Positions 1 to 8,234 are shown, numbered from the stretch's first letter. The stretch: 39,729 nucleotides of DNA from Peribacillus simplex (GCF_001542915.1 NZ_LNNH01000010.1:1-39729), one strand, 5' to 3'. Notes: generated by a model not told the origin, from the sequence alone. Program-made: numbers and translations.

Positions 1-97
1 AAGAGCCCAAATCTCGTAACCTTTGGTCAAAATTTCAAAGGAATTTCAAAAGGGGTTCGGAATTTTTTAATTCCGAACCCCTTTTGTCTACAAACTG
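1..97 (+). mobile_element. 3' terminal end of an IS1182-like insertion sequence (left edge copy)
   Basis: Bases 1-24 are the exact reverse complement of 39630-39653, and bases 80-97 are the exact reverse complement of 39617-39634. At the right edge the same sequence follows the C-terminal codons of a transposase, so this is the non-coding 3' end of a related element whose transposase would end about 13 bases before base 1. Between the two shared blocks this copy carries about 55 extra bases, including a perfect palindrome. The terminal inverted repeat reads TTTTGTCTACAAACTG and ends at 97. The family name rests on the short C-terminus seen at the right edge. Confidence 0.7.
48..85. terminator. 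Perfect 17-bp hairpin inside the left IS end
   Basis: The arms 48-64 and 69-85 are perfectly complementary with a 4-base loop (65-68). The stem is flanked by A and T runs on both sides, so it could terminate transcription in either direction. It may now serve sodA, whose own hairpin lost its minus-strand T-tract to the IS. The right-edge IS copy lacks it. Confidence 0.6.
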
Positions 98-134
98 AGA
101 CAGGATCCCACGTAAGGGGATCCTGTCTTTTTTT
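98..134. terminator. Terminator hairpin downstream of sodA
   Basis: The arms AGACAGGATCC (98-108) and GGATCCTGTCT (118-128) pair perfectly, with a T7 tract at 128-134 on the plus strand. On the minus strand, in the direction of sodA transcription, the T-tract expected after the hairpin is replaced by the IS end at 97. Confidence 0.75.
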
Positions 135-146
135 AATTCCGACTGC

Positions 147-755
147 TTATTTAGCAGCGTTGTAGCGTTTTGATACTTCATCCCAGTTTACAACATTCCA
201 GAAAGAATTGATGTATTCAGGACGGCGGTTTTGGTAGTTTAGGTAGTAAGCATGTTCCCAAACGTCCAATCCAAGAAGTGGCGTTTTGCCTTCAGATAAC
301 GGATTGTCTTGGTTCGGAGTGCTTGTTACTTCCAACTCGCCATTGTTGACTGCAAGCCAAGCCCAGCCAGATCCAAAACGAGTAGTAGCCGCTTTAGCGA
401 ATTCTTCTTTGAAGCTGTCGAAGCTGCCGAATTTCGATGTGATGGCATCTGCTAATTCACCAGTTGGCTGACCGCCGCCGTTTGGTGAAAGGATTTCCCA
501 GAATAAAGTGTGGTTAGCGTGTCCGCCGCCGTTGTTGCGAACAGCAGTGCGAACCGCTTCAGGTACTGCATCCAGGTTAGCGACGATTTCTTCAACGCTT
601 TTGCTTAGAAGCTCTTCGTTGCCTTCAAGAGCATTGTTCAAGTTTGTCACATATGTGTTGTGATGTTTTGTGTGGTGAATGTTCATTGTTTCTTTGTCGA
701 TGTGTGGTTCCAATGCATCATATGCGTACGGTAATTGTGGAAGTTCAAAAGCCAT
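147..755 (-). CDS. sodA: Superoxide dismutase, Mn type
   Basis: Converts superoxide to oxygen and hydrogen peroxide in the cytoplasm. The 202-residue protein has the full Fe/Mn-SOD architecture: an N-terminal helical hairpin starting [15 protein letters not shown] with the ligand histidine in HIHHTKHH-type sequence near residue 27, a second ligand in [11 protein letters not shown], and the C-terminal signature [12 protein letters not shown] carrying the Asp and His ligands. Length is typical for Bacillus SodA. The gene starts with ATG after a GGGAGGA ribosome binding site. Its leader contains an 11-A tract and a small hairpin (798-817). yqgC lies upstream on the same strand, as in B. subtilis. 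Confidence 0.97.
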   Translation of the reverse strand: MAFELPQLPYAYDALEPHIDKETMNIHHTKHHNTYVTNLNNALEGNEELLSKSVEEIVANLDAVPEAVRTAVRNNGGGHANHTLFWEILSPNGGGQPTGELADAITSKFGSFDSFKEEFAKAATTRFGSGWAWLAVNNGELEVTSTPNQDNPLSEGKTPLLGLDVWEHAYYLNYQNRRPEYINSFWNVVNWDEVSKRYNAAK

Positions 756-797
756 AATAAAATTCCTCCCTATGTAAGCTGTTTTTTTTTTTGAGGG

Positions 798-817
798 CTT
801 CAGATAAGATACTGAAG
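798..817 (-). other. Small hairpin in the sodA leader
   Basis: CTTCAG (798-803) and CTGAAG (812-817) pair around an 8-base loop, followed on the minus strand by an 11-A tract (plus positions 782-792) and the sodA ribosome binding site. It could stabilise the mRNA or modulate initiation; no regulator is identified. Confidence 0.4.
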
Positions 818-888
818 CTCGCTAGCATTAGAGTATCAAATTTTTGTAAACGTTTCAAACCTTATGCCTCGTTTTGCGATTTTATTTC

Positions 889-1374
889 CTATGAGAATAC
901 CACGAATAGGAAATATCCAATCATCAGTAGTTGGATGATGCCTTTCGTGATCACACTGCTAATAAAACCAACGACAGAGCCGAGTCCGATTTTAGATGCA
1001 GTGACCGGATCTTTTCTATGGACAAGGATCTCTGCCAGAAAGGCACCGATGAAGGGGCCGATCAGGATGCCGAGGAATGGAATCACGAACGGGCCGACAA
1101 GAAGTCCGATCGTACTGCCCCAAATACCCGCTTTCGTGCCGCCGTATTTTTTGACACCAACCATGTTTGCGATATAATCCGCCGCGAACAAAAGGATGAC
1201 GAATAAAATTTGGACGGTCCAGAAAAACCAGCCAAACGGGGCAAAGGAATAAAAAAGACCATAAAGCACGATTCCGCCAAATATGAATAAAACGCTTGGT
1301 ATGATTGGAAAAATCAGACCGACAAAGCCCATTATGAACATAAGGACAATAATTATCCAAAATAGTGTATCCAC
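889..1374 (-). CDS. yqgC: DUF456 family membrane protein YqgC
   Basis: A 161-residue, very hydrophobic protein with about four or five membrane segments separated by glycine-rich turns ([40 protein letters not shown]). This pattern is typical of DUF456; function unknown. The longest frame begins at an ATG at 1395, but the AAGGGG sequence inside it is placed to serve a GTG at 1374 (or TTG at 1380), and the resulting start [10 protein letters not shown] fits the family better. It lies immediately upstream of sodA and divergent from yqgB. Confidence 0.82.
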   Translation of the reverse strand: MDTLFWIIIVLMFIMGFVGLIFPIIPSVLFIFGGIVLYGLFYSFAPFGWFFWTVQILFVILLFAADYIANMVGVKKYGGTKAGIWGSTIGLLVGPFVIPFLGILIGPFIGAFLAEILVHRKDPVTASKIGLGSVVGFISSVITKGIIQLLMIGYFLFVVFS

Positions 1375-1535
1375 AATCAAAACGCCCCTTCTCATTTCAT
1401 TTAAGTTTGCCTCTATCTCTCCATAATTGCCTCTTTATTGTTAGTTGAAACCAATGACTCTTCATACAGGTTGTTTTATTTTCCCCATATAGTTAAAATT
1501 GGTTAGGAATCTTATAAAGTTAGGTGCTGAAAAAA

Positions 1536-2303
1536 TTGAACATATTCAAACAAATTTGGGTAAGCTTATATTCCCCTAAAGATATCGCTTCCTTTCAAAA
1601 CCAAGGGATCGGCAAAACGATTTTATACGTATTTTTTGTAAGTCTCCTTGCCTTTCTTCCCTCTGCCTTTTATTTCGGTACAATGATCGTTGATGGGATA
1701 GATGCCATGCACGAAACAGTCTCGGAGGACTTACCGGAATTCAAGATCCAAAATGGTACATTGACGACAAAAAATGATGAGCCATTTAGCTTGAATAAAG
1801 ATGGATATCAAATTTTCGTGGATGGAACCGGAACTATGACCCCGGAAGATGTGGCTGAAAAAGCTGACGAGGCTGTGGCCCTTTTAAAATCCGACCTTGT
1901 TTTCGTATCCGGGGGCAACGTGCAATCTTCCCCCTATTCTGTACTGGAAGGAGATAATCAGGAAATTTCAGCTTGGCTTGATTCCGTCGAGTCTGTACTG
2001 CCGATCATCCTCCCGTTGCTGCTCCTTATATTATACCTGTTCACTGCCAGTGGAATCTTCATAAAAGTGACAATCGTAGCCGCTTTCGGTCTCCTTTTCA
2101 AAAATGCCCTTGGCCGTCCGCTTTCATATAGGCATCTTTGGAGAATCGCTGCATACAGCATTACACTTTCGACCATTTTCTTCACCGTCATGGATTCGTT
2201 TCACGCCACGGTCCCATTCGCTTCGTTCATCAGCTGGTTCGTCACATTGATGATGCTTTATTTATCCATTAAAGAAACTTCGGCCGATGCCTCCATGGAT
2301 TGA
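1536..2303 (+). CDS. yqgB: DUF1189 family membrane protein YqgB
   Basis: About 255 residues. It begins NIFKQIWVSLYSPKDIASF, has a first membrane segment near residues 30-50, a 110-residue extracytoplasmic part, and four more hydrophobic segments in the C-terminal half, the pattern of DUF1189. Function is unknown. An upstream GTG at 1524 is in frame, but that GTG is part of TTAGGTG, which works as a ribosome binding site 9 bases before the TTG at 1536, so TTG is preferred. A terminator follows at 2314-2359. It is divergent from yqgC. Confidence 0.85.
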   Translation: MNIFKQIWVSLYSPKDIASFQNQGIGKTILYVFFVSLLAFLPSAFYFGTMIVDGIDAMHETVSEDLPEFKIQNGTLTTKNDEPFSLNKDGYQIFVDGTGTMTPEDVAEKADEAVALLKSDLVFVSGGNVQSSPYSVLEGDNQEISAWLDSVESVLPIILPLLLLILYLFTASGIFIKVTIVAAFGLLFKNALGRPLSYRHLWRIAAYSITLSTIFFTVMDSFHATVPFASFISWFVTLMMLYLSIKETSADASMD

Positions 2304-2313
2304 CCAAGAACAG

Positions 2314-2359
2314 CACAAAGATCAAGTCACTTAGGACTATCCGATCTTTGTGTTTTTTT
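2314..2359 (+). terminator. Terminator of yqgB
   Basis: Arms CACAAAGATC (2314-2323) and GATCTTTGTG (2343-2352) with a 19-base loop, followed by a T7 tract. Confidence 0.75.
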
Positions 2360-2503
2360 GCTTTTGAGAGGATCATCAATTCCCTTTTCTTTCATATGAC
2401 TGCAGTCATCATTTTTTTATATCTCCTTAATTCGACAAAATACTCGGCTAGTTTTACCTATACTGATGTTGATAAATGAATTAGGTTATAAGAGGTGATA
2501 AAC

Positions 2504-2647
2504 GTGAAGACAAGTTACCTTGATTTGCAGTGGTTGTCACTCATCATGGAGGCAAAAGAAATAGGTCTGACTCCTAAGGAAATCAGTATCTTTCTTGACT
2601 CCTGCTCAAATAAACAGGATGTTGCCCACCCCCCAAAAAATAATTGA
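2504..2647 (+). CDS. SinI-like anti-repressor domain small protein
   Basis: A 47-codon gene starting with GTG, seven bases after a good AAGAGGTG ribosome binding site. The protein contains DLQWLSLIMEAKEIGLTPKE followed by ISIFL, which closely matches the SinI anti-repressor motif (D-x-x-W-x-x-L-x-x-E-A-K-x-x-G-x-T-x-E-E-I-x-x-F-L) used by SinI to bind the biofilm repressor SinR. The C-terminal tail is short and polar. No sinR-like gene is next to it. It lies between the yqgB terminator and the yqfZ-like gene. If real, it would act in the cytoplasm by binding a SinR/SlrR-type repressor encoded elsewhere; that role is inferred from the motif. Confidence 0.75.
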   Translation: MKTSYLDLQWLSLIMEAKEIGLTPKEISIFLDSCSNKQDVAHPPKNN

Positions 2648-2729
2648 CGTTGAAAATGCCCATTTTTAGGCATACTATCAGTCCCTTTCAAGTATATTTA
2701 AGTAAAGACAAGCTTGGGAGGGTGGAAAT

Positions 2730-3062
2730 TTGAAAAGGCTACTGCTTTTTATTTCATTTTGCTTCACATTATTTATTATTTATTTCGATTTGACTACTGG
2801 CACCCTGCCGACTCCACAACCACCAGCTTCCACAGTCCAGCCAGCCGTCCCGGCAAGTCAGCAGCAACCTGCCCCGACTGCAGCTTTCAAAGAAATTACC
2901 ATGAAACCAGGAGATACTTTACTCTCCATCGTTGAAACGCAAAAAGGCGGGGACAATAAGCCTATGGAAACGATCATTTCCGATTTCCAGAGTTTGAATG
3001 AAGGCATGAAGCCTGAAAATATGCAGATTGGCAAAACCTATAAGATTCCTGTTTATAAATAG
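2730..3062 (+). CDS. yqfZ: LysM domain surface protein, YqfZ-like
   Basis: A 110-residue protein with an N-terminal membrane anchor or signal segment (residues 2-20), a Pro/Gln/Ala-rich linker (25-52), and one C-terminal LysM domain (about 54-110). The LysM start MKPGDTLLSI and end MQIGKTYKIPVYK are clear. LysM domains bind peptidoglycan, so the protein should sit at the outer face of the membrane. The start is a TTG preceded by GGGAGGGTGG. It stands immediately upstream of ispG, as yqfZ does in B. subtilis; its precise job is unknown. Confidence 0.85.
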   Translation: MKRLLLFISFCFTLFIIYFDLTTGTLPTPQPPASTVQPAVPASQQQPAPTAAFKEITMKPGDTLLSIVETQKGGDNKPMETIISDFQSLNEGMKPENMQIGKTYKIPVYK

Positions 3063-3168
3063 CCTGAACATGGGGGACCTGCACGTTTTCAAAAGCTCTG
3101 GATGACATCGGGATTAAGCATGGAGTATCAAATACTTCTTATTAAAAAAGATATTGCATCCTATTTCC

Positions 3169-3197
3169 TTGTCATACGGTAAGTACATTGATACAAT
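3169..3197 (+). promoter_or_regulatory. Sigma-A promoter of ispG
   Basis: TTGTCA at 3169-3174 and TACAAT at 3192-3197 with exactly 17 bases between, about 60 bases before the ispG start. Confidence 0.75.
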
Positions 3198-3256
3198 ATT
3201 TCAGAGAAACAAATTAAAAATCAAAACTGATTTTTTCCTAAAGGAGAGAATTCCAC

Positions 3257-4378
3257 TTGAGTGAAATCATACATCGCACCAAGACGCGGCCAATTAAAGT
3301 CGGAAACTTAACGATTGGCGGCAATAATGAAGTTATCGTACAAAGCATGACAACTACTAAAACACATGATGTTGAAGCAACTGTAGCAGAAATCCTTCGT
3401 CTTGAAGAGGCGGGATGTCAAATCGTCCGCGTCGCCTGTCCTGACGAAAGGGCTGCCGATGCAATCCCTGAAATAAAAAAACGGATAAACATTCCGCTTG
3501 TAGTCGATATACATTTCGATTATAAGCTGGCACTGAAGGCCATTGAAGGCGGAGCCGATAAAATCAGGATCAATCCTGGTAACATCGGACGCCGCGAAAA
3601 GGTCGAAGCAGTCGTTAAAGCGGCCAAAGCGAAAGGCATTCCAATCCGGATCGGGGTCAATGCCGGTTCCCTTGAGAAGAAGATCCTCGATAAATATGGC
3701 TACCCAACGGCAGATGGAATGATCGAAAGTGCCCTGCACCATATCAAGATCCTGGAAGATCTCGATTTTCATGACATCATCGTGTCCATGAAGGCCTCTG
3801 ATGTGAATTTAGCCATCGAGGCATATGTAAAAGCTTCAAAAGCATTCGATTACCCGCTACACTTGGGAATCACCGAATCGGGTACCTTGTTCTCCGGAAC
3901 GGTAAAAAGCGCCGCCGGTCTAGGTGCGATCCTAAGCCAGGGCATCGGAAGCACGGTGCGTGTTTCCCTTAGCGCGGATCCAGTCGAAGAAGTGAAGGTA
4001 GCTAGGGAGCTCCTGAAAGTATTCGGACTTGCTTCCAACATGGCCACTTTGATCTCCTGTCCGACTTGCGGTCGCATCGAGATCGATTTAATCTCCATCG
4101 CGAATGAGGTTGAAGAGTACATCCAGACGATTAAAGCTCCGATTAAGGTATCTGTGCTTGGTTGTGCGGTAAACGGTCCTGGTGAGGCCCGTGAAGCTGA
4201 TATCGGCATAGCCGGTGCCCGCGGTGAAGGATTGTTGTTCAGAAAAGGGCAAATCGTACGGAAAGTGCCTGAAGAAACGATGGTCGAGGAACTGAAAAAG
4301 GAAATTGACAAAATTGCTGAAGAGTATTATGAAAAACAAAGAGCGGAAGCTGCCGCTGCAGCTTTATTGAATAAATAA
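3257..4378 (+). CDS. ispG: 4-hydroxy-3-methylbut-2-en-1-yl diphosphate synthase
   Basis: Penultimate enzyme of the MEP isoprenoid pathway. It reductively opens methylerythritol cyclodiphosphate to HMBPP using a [4Fe-4S] cluster. At 373 residues it is full length: an N-terminal TIM-barrel ([29 protein letters not shown]) and a C-terminal reductase-like domain with the cluster cysteines in CPTCGR and in [11 protein letters not shown]. It starts at TTG after AAAGGAGAG. It has its own promoter at 3169 and a terminator at 4380. The next pathway enzyme, IspH, is in this window at 11776. Confidence 0.97.
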   Translation: MSEIIHRTKTRPIKVGNLTIGGNNEVIVQSMTTTKTHDVEATVAEILRLEEAGCQIVRVACPDERAADAIPEIKKRINIPLVVDIHFDYKLALKAIEGGADKIRINPGNIGRREKVEAVVKAAKAKGIPIRIGVNAGSLEKKILDKYGYPTADGMIESALHHIKILEDLDFHDIIVSMKASDVNLAIEAYVKASKAFDYPLHLGITESGTLFSGTVKSAAGLGAILSQGIGSTVRVSLSADPVEEVKVARELLKVFGLASNMATLISCPTCGRIEIDLISIANEVEEYIQTIKAPIKVSVLGCAVNGPGEAREADIGIAGARGEGLLFRKGQIVRKVPEETMVEELKKEIDKIAEEYYEKQRAEAAAAALLNK

Positions 4379-4379
4379 A

Positions 4380-4413
4380 GCAAAACCCCGATAATCATCA
4401 TCGGGGTTTTTTG
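4380..4413. terminator. Terminator between ispG and yqfX
   Basis: Arms AAAACCCCGA (4382-4391) and TCGGGGTTTT (4401-4410), flanked by A and T runs. It lies between convergent genes and can serve both. Confidence 0.85.
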
Positions 4414-4421
4414 CTTTCTCT

Positions 4422-4892
4422 TTAAAAGAACGGCAAAATGAATATGCCGACGATGATGGAGAGGGCACCAATGCCGATCGCCCATGTACCCAAGTTCGAT
4501 CCACGGCTTCGGGCCACTATCCCGACAATGATCCCTGCAATCCCCAGAAGGAAAGGCATCATGAATAACGATAAAATGGAAATGATCAAGGCTACGACAC
4601 CAATGACTTTTCCTCTTGATGCGACGTCCCCGGAATCATCAGCCCCTACTACAGACTCATCCTTATATGACCTGCTTCTCCGAGGCATGGTTGAAATCTC
4701 GGCTGACGCTTCTTCGTGATAACGGTTATCCAAATTGGTCACGGACCCTCGATTTTCATAACGGCGATCATCGGCAGGTTCGTCTTCATTATAATACCGC
4801 TCATGATGCGGATCATCGACAATCGTCGGTTCCCTGTCTTCTTTGCTCAATCGTATATCATCGTCAACACTGGAGTATGGATCTTTTTCCAT
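4422..4892 (-). CDS. yqfX: Small membrane protein YqfX (DUF4190-like)
   Basis: About 156 residues. The N-terminal two thirds are acidic and polar with many Asp, Glu, Arg and Tyr (about 1-95). Two membrane segments follow (VIGVVALIISILSLFMMPF and a second around residues 130-156) joined by a short loop GIVARSRGSNLGTWA. This is the DUF4190 hairpin pattern. Function is unknown. A GTG start at 4907 is in frame, but the GAGG before the ATG at 4892 supports the shorter form. Confidence 0.75.
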   Translation of the reverse strand: MEKDPYSSVDDDIRLSKEDREPTIVDDPHHERYYNEDEPADDRRYENRGSVTNLDNRYHEEASAEISTMPRRSRSYKDESVVGADDSGDVASRGKVIGVVALIISILSLFMMPFLLGIAGIIVGIVARSRGSNLGTWAIGIGALSIIVGIFILPFF

Positions 4893-5061
4893 TCGTGCAT
4901 CCCTCACTTTCGTTTGTAGGAGCAGTTATAGTATATGTAAAAGCCAGGCGATCCAACGTGATAATGGTTTCTTGTCTTGGAAATAAATTAGCGATTTTAC
5001 CAAAGCCATGATTGTATATGTTACACTATTACAAGTACTTTTAGATGAGGAGAGATTCATC

Positions 5062-5646
5062 ATGAAAAAACGATTTGGCATCGACATAGACGGGACTGTC
5101 ACAAGACCTGATTCGATGGTCCCCTTTTTAAATAAAGCTTTTCAGCTGAACTTAGCTTATGAAGACATTACGGAGTATGATCTACTCCCATTCGTCAACG
5201 TTCCAAAGGAGGATTTCACCAAATGGTTCTTCGAGACGGAGCCGCTCATCTATGCCGAGTCTTTATTGGCTGAAGGGGCGAAGGATGTTTTGGAAAAATG
5301 GGCAAAACAGGCCGACCTTTATTTCATCAGTGCCAGGAGCAACCGTTTATTAGATGTGACGAAGGATTGGTTCACTACGAATGAAGTCCTTTATAACCAT
5401 ATTGAGCTTGTAGGCTCACACGACAAAGTGGCGGCAGCCAAGAAATTCGCAGTCGATCTCTTTTTAGAGGACAAGCATGATAATGCGGTGGCCATTTCGG
5501 AAGAATGCAAAATACCGGTGATTTTATTCAATACTCCCTACAACCAAGACCCTGTGCCGGAACGTGTCATTCGGGTCAACAATTGGCAGGAGGCCTCTTT
5601 CTGGGTGACCAACTGGTTGGCAGAAAAGCCTGTTACCATCAAATAA
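5062..5646 (+). CDS. yqfW: Putative 5'(3')-nucleotidase, HAD superfamily (YqfW)
   Basis: A 194-residue HAD-fold protein of the 5'-nucleotidase NT5C type. The nucleophile motif FGIDIDGT is at residues 5-12, motif II is in YFISARSNRL, and the acidic motif is in FLEDKHDNAV. Such enzymes remove phosphate from (deoxy)nucleoside monophosphates, although the substrate cannot be read from sequence. The frame opens further upstream, but the start is fixed by GAGGAG placed before the ATG at 5062. It is convergent with zur across a strong terminator. Confidence 0.82.
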   Translation: MKKRFGIDIDGTVTRPDSMVPFLNKAFQLNLAYEDITEYDLLPFVNVPKEDFTKWFFETEPLIYAESLLAEGAKDVLEKWAKQADLYFISARSNRLLDVTKDWFTTNEVLYNHIELVGSHDKVAAAKKFAVDLFLEDKHDNAVAISEECKIPVILFNTPYNQDPVPERVIRVNNWQEASFWVTNWLAEKPVTIK

Positions 5647-5648
5647 AC

Positions 5649-5684
5649 AAAAAAACCATTGACTAAAAAGTCAATGGTTTTTTA
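5649..5684. terminator. Bidirectional terminator between yqfW and zur
   Basis: A perfect 16-bp hairpin (5649-5664 with 5669-5684, loop AAAA) with A6 and T6 ends. The minus-strand arm overlaps the zur stop codon at 5682-5684. Confidence 0.9.
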
Positions 5685-6107
5685 GGCCTCTACAGATACA
5701 CTGCATGCGGGACAGCGGCCGTATATTTCAAATTTATGACCCGAGACGTCGTAGTCCTTCAAGCTATCCTCCAGCTCCTGCATCGGGCACACTTCGATTT
5801 CTTTCGTTTTACCGCAATTCAAGCAAATGAAGTGATGGTGGTGGGAAGAATGGCCGCATGTAAAACGGAAATGCTTTTCCCCTTCCAACTCGGTCGTTTC
5901 AAATATCCCCAATTCAACGAACAAAGAAAGGTTCCGGTAAATCGTATCAAAGCTCAATCCAGGATAATCCTGTTTCATATTCTCCAGCACATCTTTTGCT
6001 GTTAAATACTTATCGCTGGAAGAGAAAAGCTGAAGCATCTCTTCCCTCTTCCCAGTATGTTTAAAGCCTTTATCTTTTAGTAATTGCATGGCCGTAGAAA
6101 CGTTCAT
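5682..6107 (-). CDS. zur: Zinc uptake regulator, Fur family
   Basis: A 141-residue Fur-family repressor. It has an N-terminal winged helix (about 1-85, with [21 protein letters not shown] as the recognition-helix region) and a C-terminal dimerisation/metal domain with a histidine-rich loop HSSHHHHF and two CxxC pairs (CLNCGK and CPAC) for structural zinc. Zur is chosen over Fur or PerR because it directly follows znuB and znuC in one minus-strand operon. With zinc bound it should repress the operon; a Zur-box-like palindrome lies in the operon promoter (7761-7786), which implies autoregulation. Confidence 0.9.
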   Translation of the reverse strand: MNVSTAMQLLKDKGFKHTGKREEMLQLFSSSDKYLTAKDVLENMKQDYPGLSFDTIYRNLSLFVELGIFETTELEGEKHFRFTCGHSSHHHHFICLNCGKTKEIEVCPMQELEDSLKDYDVSGHKFEIYGRCPACSVSVEA

Positions 6108-6122
6108 AAAACATCACCCCAT

Positions 6123-6971
6123 CTATCGATTTTTCCACTTATCAAACAAAATTGACAAGATGAGAATTAGCACAGCGATTATGACAATCGTGCCGCCAGG
6201 AGCGAGATCAAGATTGTATGATAAAAACAAACCGCCAACAACTGAAACCTCACCGAATAAAATTGAGAACCCGATCATTTGCTTAAACCCCTTGGCAAAG
6301 CGGAGACTAGCCGCCACAGGAAGCGTCATGAGCGAAGAAACCAGCAATATGCCAATGATTTTCATGGAAGCGGCGATGACCAGGGCTACCATCACGATAA
6401 AAATAAAATGGATGGCCTTATAAGGGATTCCTGAAGCCTTGGCATGCTCTTCATCAAATGATAACAGAAATAATTCTTTATACAATAGTGTGAGGGTCAA
6501 GACAACGACGATCCCCACTGCCAAGATGACATACAAGTCCGTCCGGCTGACTGCACTGACACTGCCGAATAAATATCCATATAAATCCGTATTGAAGCCG
6601 TCTGCAATCGATATGAAAATGACGCTTAGACCCATGCCGCCAGACATAATGATCGGGATTGCAAGCTCTTGGTAATGCTTATAAACCCCTCTTAATTTTT
6701 CAATGAATAATGAACCGCCAACCGAAAAGGCCATCCCCATATAGAGTGGATTCAATCCAGCCAGTGAAAGAAAACTCTTCTGCAGCAATAAACTGAACGC
6801 TATGCCAGCAAGCGCTACATGACTGAGCGCATCAGAAATCATCGACATCCGCCTCACCACAACAAAAACGCCCACTAATGGCGCAATCGCTCCGATTATG
6901 ATTCCCGTCAAGAATGCGTTCTGCAAAAATTCAAATTGCAATATCCCCGATATCATTGGGCTATCCTCCAA
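6123..6971 (-). CDS. znuB: Zinc ABC transporter permease
   Basis: A 282-residue integral membrane protein of the ABC-3 metal permease family, with about eight or nine hydrophobic segments. Family landmarks are VVRRMSMISDALSHVALAG near the N-terminus, the cytoplasmic loop FDEEHAKASGIPYKAIHF that contacts the ATPase, and GILLVSSLMTLPVAASL. It forms the membrane channel for zinc import. It lies 6 bases downstream of znuC and 15 bases upstream of zur. No znuA-type binding protein is encoded here, so that subunit must come from elsewhere. Manganese specificity is a less likely alternative. Confidence 0.9.
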   Translation of the reverse strand: MEDSPMISGILQFEFLQNAFLTGIIIGAIAPLVGVFVVVRRMSMISDALSHVALAGIAFSLLLQKSFLSLAGLNPLYMGMAFSVGGSLFIEKLRGVYKHYQELAIPIIMSGGMGLSVIFISIADGFNTDLYGYLFGSVSAVSRTDLYVILAVGIVVVLTLTLLYKELFLLSFDEEHAKASGIPYKAIHFIFIVMVALVIAASMKIIGILLVSSLMTLPVAASLRFAKGFKQMIGFSILFGEVSVVGGLFLSYNLDLAPGGTIVIIAVLILILSILFDKWKNR

Positions 6972-6977
6972 AACTTT

Positions 6978-7742
6978 TTAATGATCATGATTTAACAATT
7001 GGACGCCATGCCCATAAATGGATGAAAGCTCGCTTTCATCCAGCTCATTATATTCACCGGCATCTCCGTGAAAATGAAGCTTTTTATTCAAGCAGGCAAC
7101 ATGTGTGACTTTATCGGTCACGGTGCCGACATCATGGGTTACCAAAATCAAGGTTATCCCCAACTTTTTGTTCAGCATCTCCAGCATTTCATAAAATTGA
7201 TGGACATTCTTTGAATCGACTCCGACCGTAGGCTCATCCAAGATCATCAATTCCGGCTCACTGACCAGTGAACGCGCAATGAATACCCTCTGTTGCTGCC
7301 CTCCGGACAATTCTCCGATATTGCGGTTCTGATATCCGAGCATGTCGACGGATTCCAGAGCCTTCTTCACCCTTCTTTTATCCTCTTTGCTTGCAAACTT
7401 GAATAATCCGATTTTCTTGGTCAAGCCGCTTTGCACCACTTCAAATACGGTCGCAGGGAATCCAGAGTTGAAGGAGTTCGCCTTTTGGGAAACGAACCCA
7501 ACCTTTTGCCAAGCTTTAAAGCGTCGTATGTCTTCCCCGAATATTTCAATTTTACCTTTTTGGAGTTTGAACAGTCCGAGCAGCAGCTTCAATAATGTCG
7601 ACTTTCCGGAGCCATTCGGCCCGACGATTGCCAGGAATGCCCCCTTGGGAATTTCAAGCGAAACATGTTCAAGCACCAGATCTTTTGTATATTTGTAAGA
7701 TACTTCTTCTATTTTAACTATTGGGTTTACTACATTATCCAA
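6978..7742 (-). CDS. znuC: Zinc ABC transporter ATP-binding protein
   Basis: About 254 residues. It contains Walker A GPNGSGKST, the Q-loop VSQKAN, the ABC signature LSGGQQQR, Walker B LMILDEP and the H-loop VTHD, so it is a complete nucleotide-binding subunit. It powers ZnuB. The longest reading starts at a GTG at 7751, but that GTG lies inside AGGTGATC, which is placed as the ribosome binding site for the TTG at 7742; the TTG start is preferred. It is the first gene of the znuC-znuB-zur operon, with a promoter and operator directly upstream. Confidence 0.9.
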   Translation of the reverse strand: MDNVVNPIVKIEEVSYKYTKDLVLEHVSLEIPKGAFLAIVGPNGSGKSTLLKLLLGLFKLQKGKIEIFGEDIRRFKAWQKVGFVSQKANSFNSGFPATVFEVVQSGLTKKIGLFKFASKEDKRRVKKALESVDMLGYQNRNIGELSGGQQQRVFIARSLVSEPELMILDEPTVGVDSKNVHQFYEMLEMLNKKLGITLILVTHDVGTVTDKVTHVACLNKKLHFHGDAGEYNELDESELSSIYGHGVQLLNHDH

Positions 7743-7760
7743 AGAGATCACCTATTTTTT

Positions 7761-7815
7761 AAGAATCATTACGATTAACAATCGTTAGTATAAAACAAAG
7801 AAGGGCAGATGTAAA
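7761..7815 (-). promoter_or_regulatory. znuCB-zur promoter with Zur-box-like operator
   Basis: On the minus strand, TTTACA (plus positions 7810-7815) and TATACT (7787-7792) are 17 bases apart. Directly downstream, covering the expected start point, is the perfect inverted repeat ACGATT-GTT-AATCGT, overlapping AATCGTAATGATT, a half-site match to the Bacillus Zur box. Zinc-bound Zur at 7761-7786 would block transcription. Confidence 0.7.
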
Positions 7816-7956
7816 GAAACAGGGCCTCAGGATATATGCCTCTCCACCGTGAATCACCAAAAATGATCAGCCCCGGCAAATTCCCGTGAATCAAACGAAG
7901 TTTCATGTTCACATACGCCGTCCTCCCTCATATGTTTTAAAAAAGGAGGAGATCGT

Positions 7957-8217
7957 TTGAAATTATTCGAAATGATGGTCAATCATAAAATCAATAATAT
8001 TCGCCCCGATGAACTGCTTTCCCTTGCCAAGCAGCATAAGGTTGCACTTACACAAAAACAAGCACAGGATATCACTGCACTTCTAGCAGGTAAAAATATC
8101 AATATTTTTGATATACGCCAAAGGCAAAACGTATTGGGACAAATCAACAAAGTAGCCGGGGCAAGCACAGCCAGGGAAATAGAATCCCTCTTCAACACGC
8201 TCACCTCCAACTTTTAA
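7957..8217 (+). CDS. yqfT: DUF2624 family protein YqfT
   Basis: An 86-residue soluble, helical protein. The pattern of an N-terminal helix (MVNHKINNIRPDELLSLAK), a central helical hairpin and a C-terminal helix ending in ESLFNTLTSNF matches the DUF2624/YqfT family of Bacillaceae. Function is unknown. It starts at TTG after a strong AAAAGGAGGAG ribosome binding site and is convergent with nfo. Confidence 0.82.
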   Translation: MKLFEMMVNHKINNIRPDELLSLAKQHKVALTQKQAQDITALLAGKNINIFDIRQRQNVLGQINKVAGASTAREIESLFNTLTSNF

Positions 8218-8234
8218 CAAGCATTTCCATAATG

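Noticed and set aside
5008..5061. Extended N-terminus of yqfW
   Set aside because: The extra residues come from the promoter region; GAGGAG and the HAD motif position fix the start at 5062.
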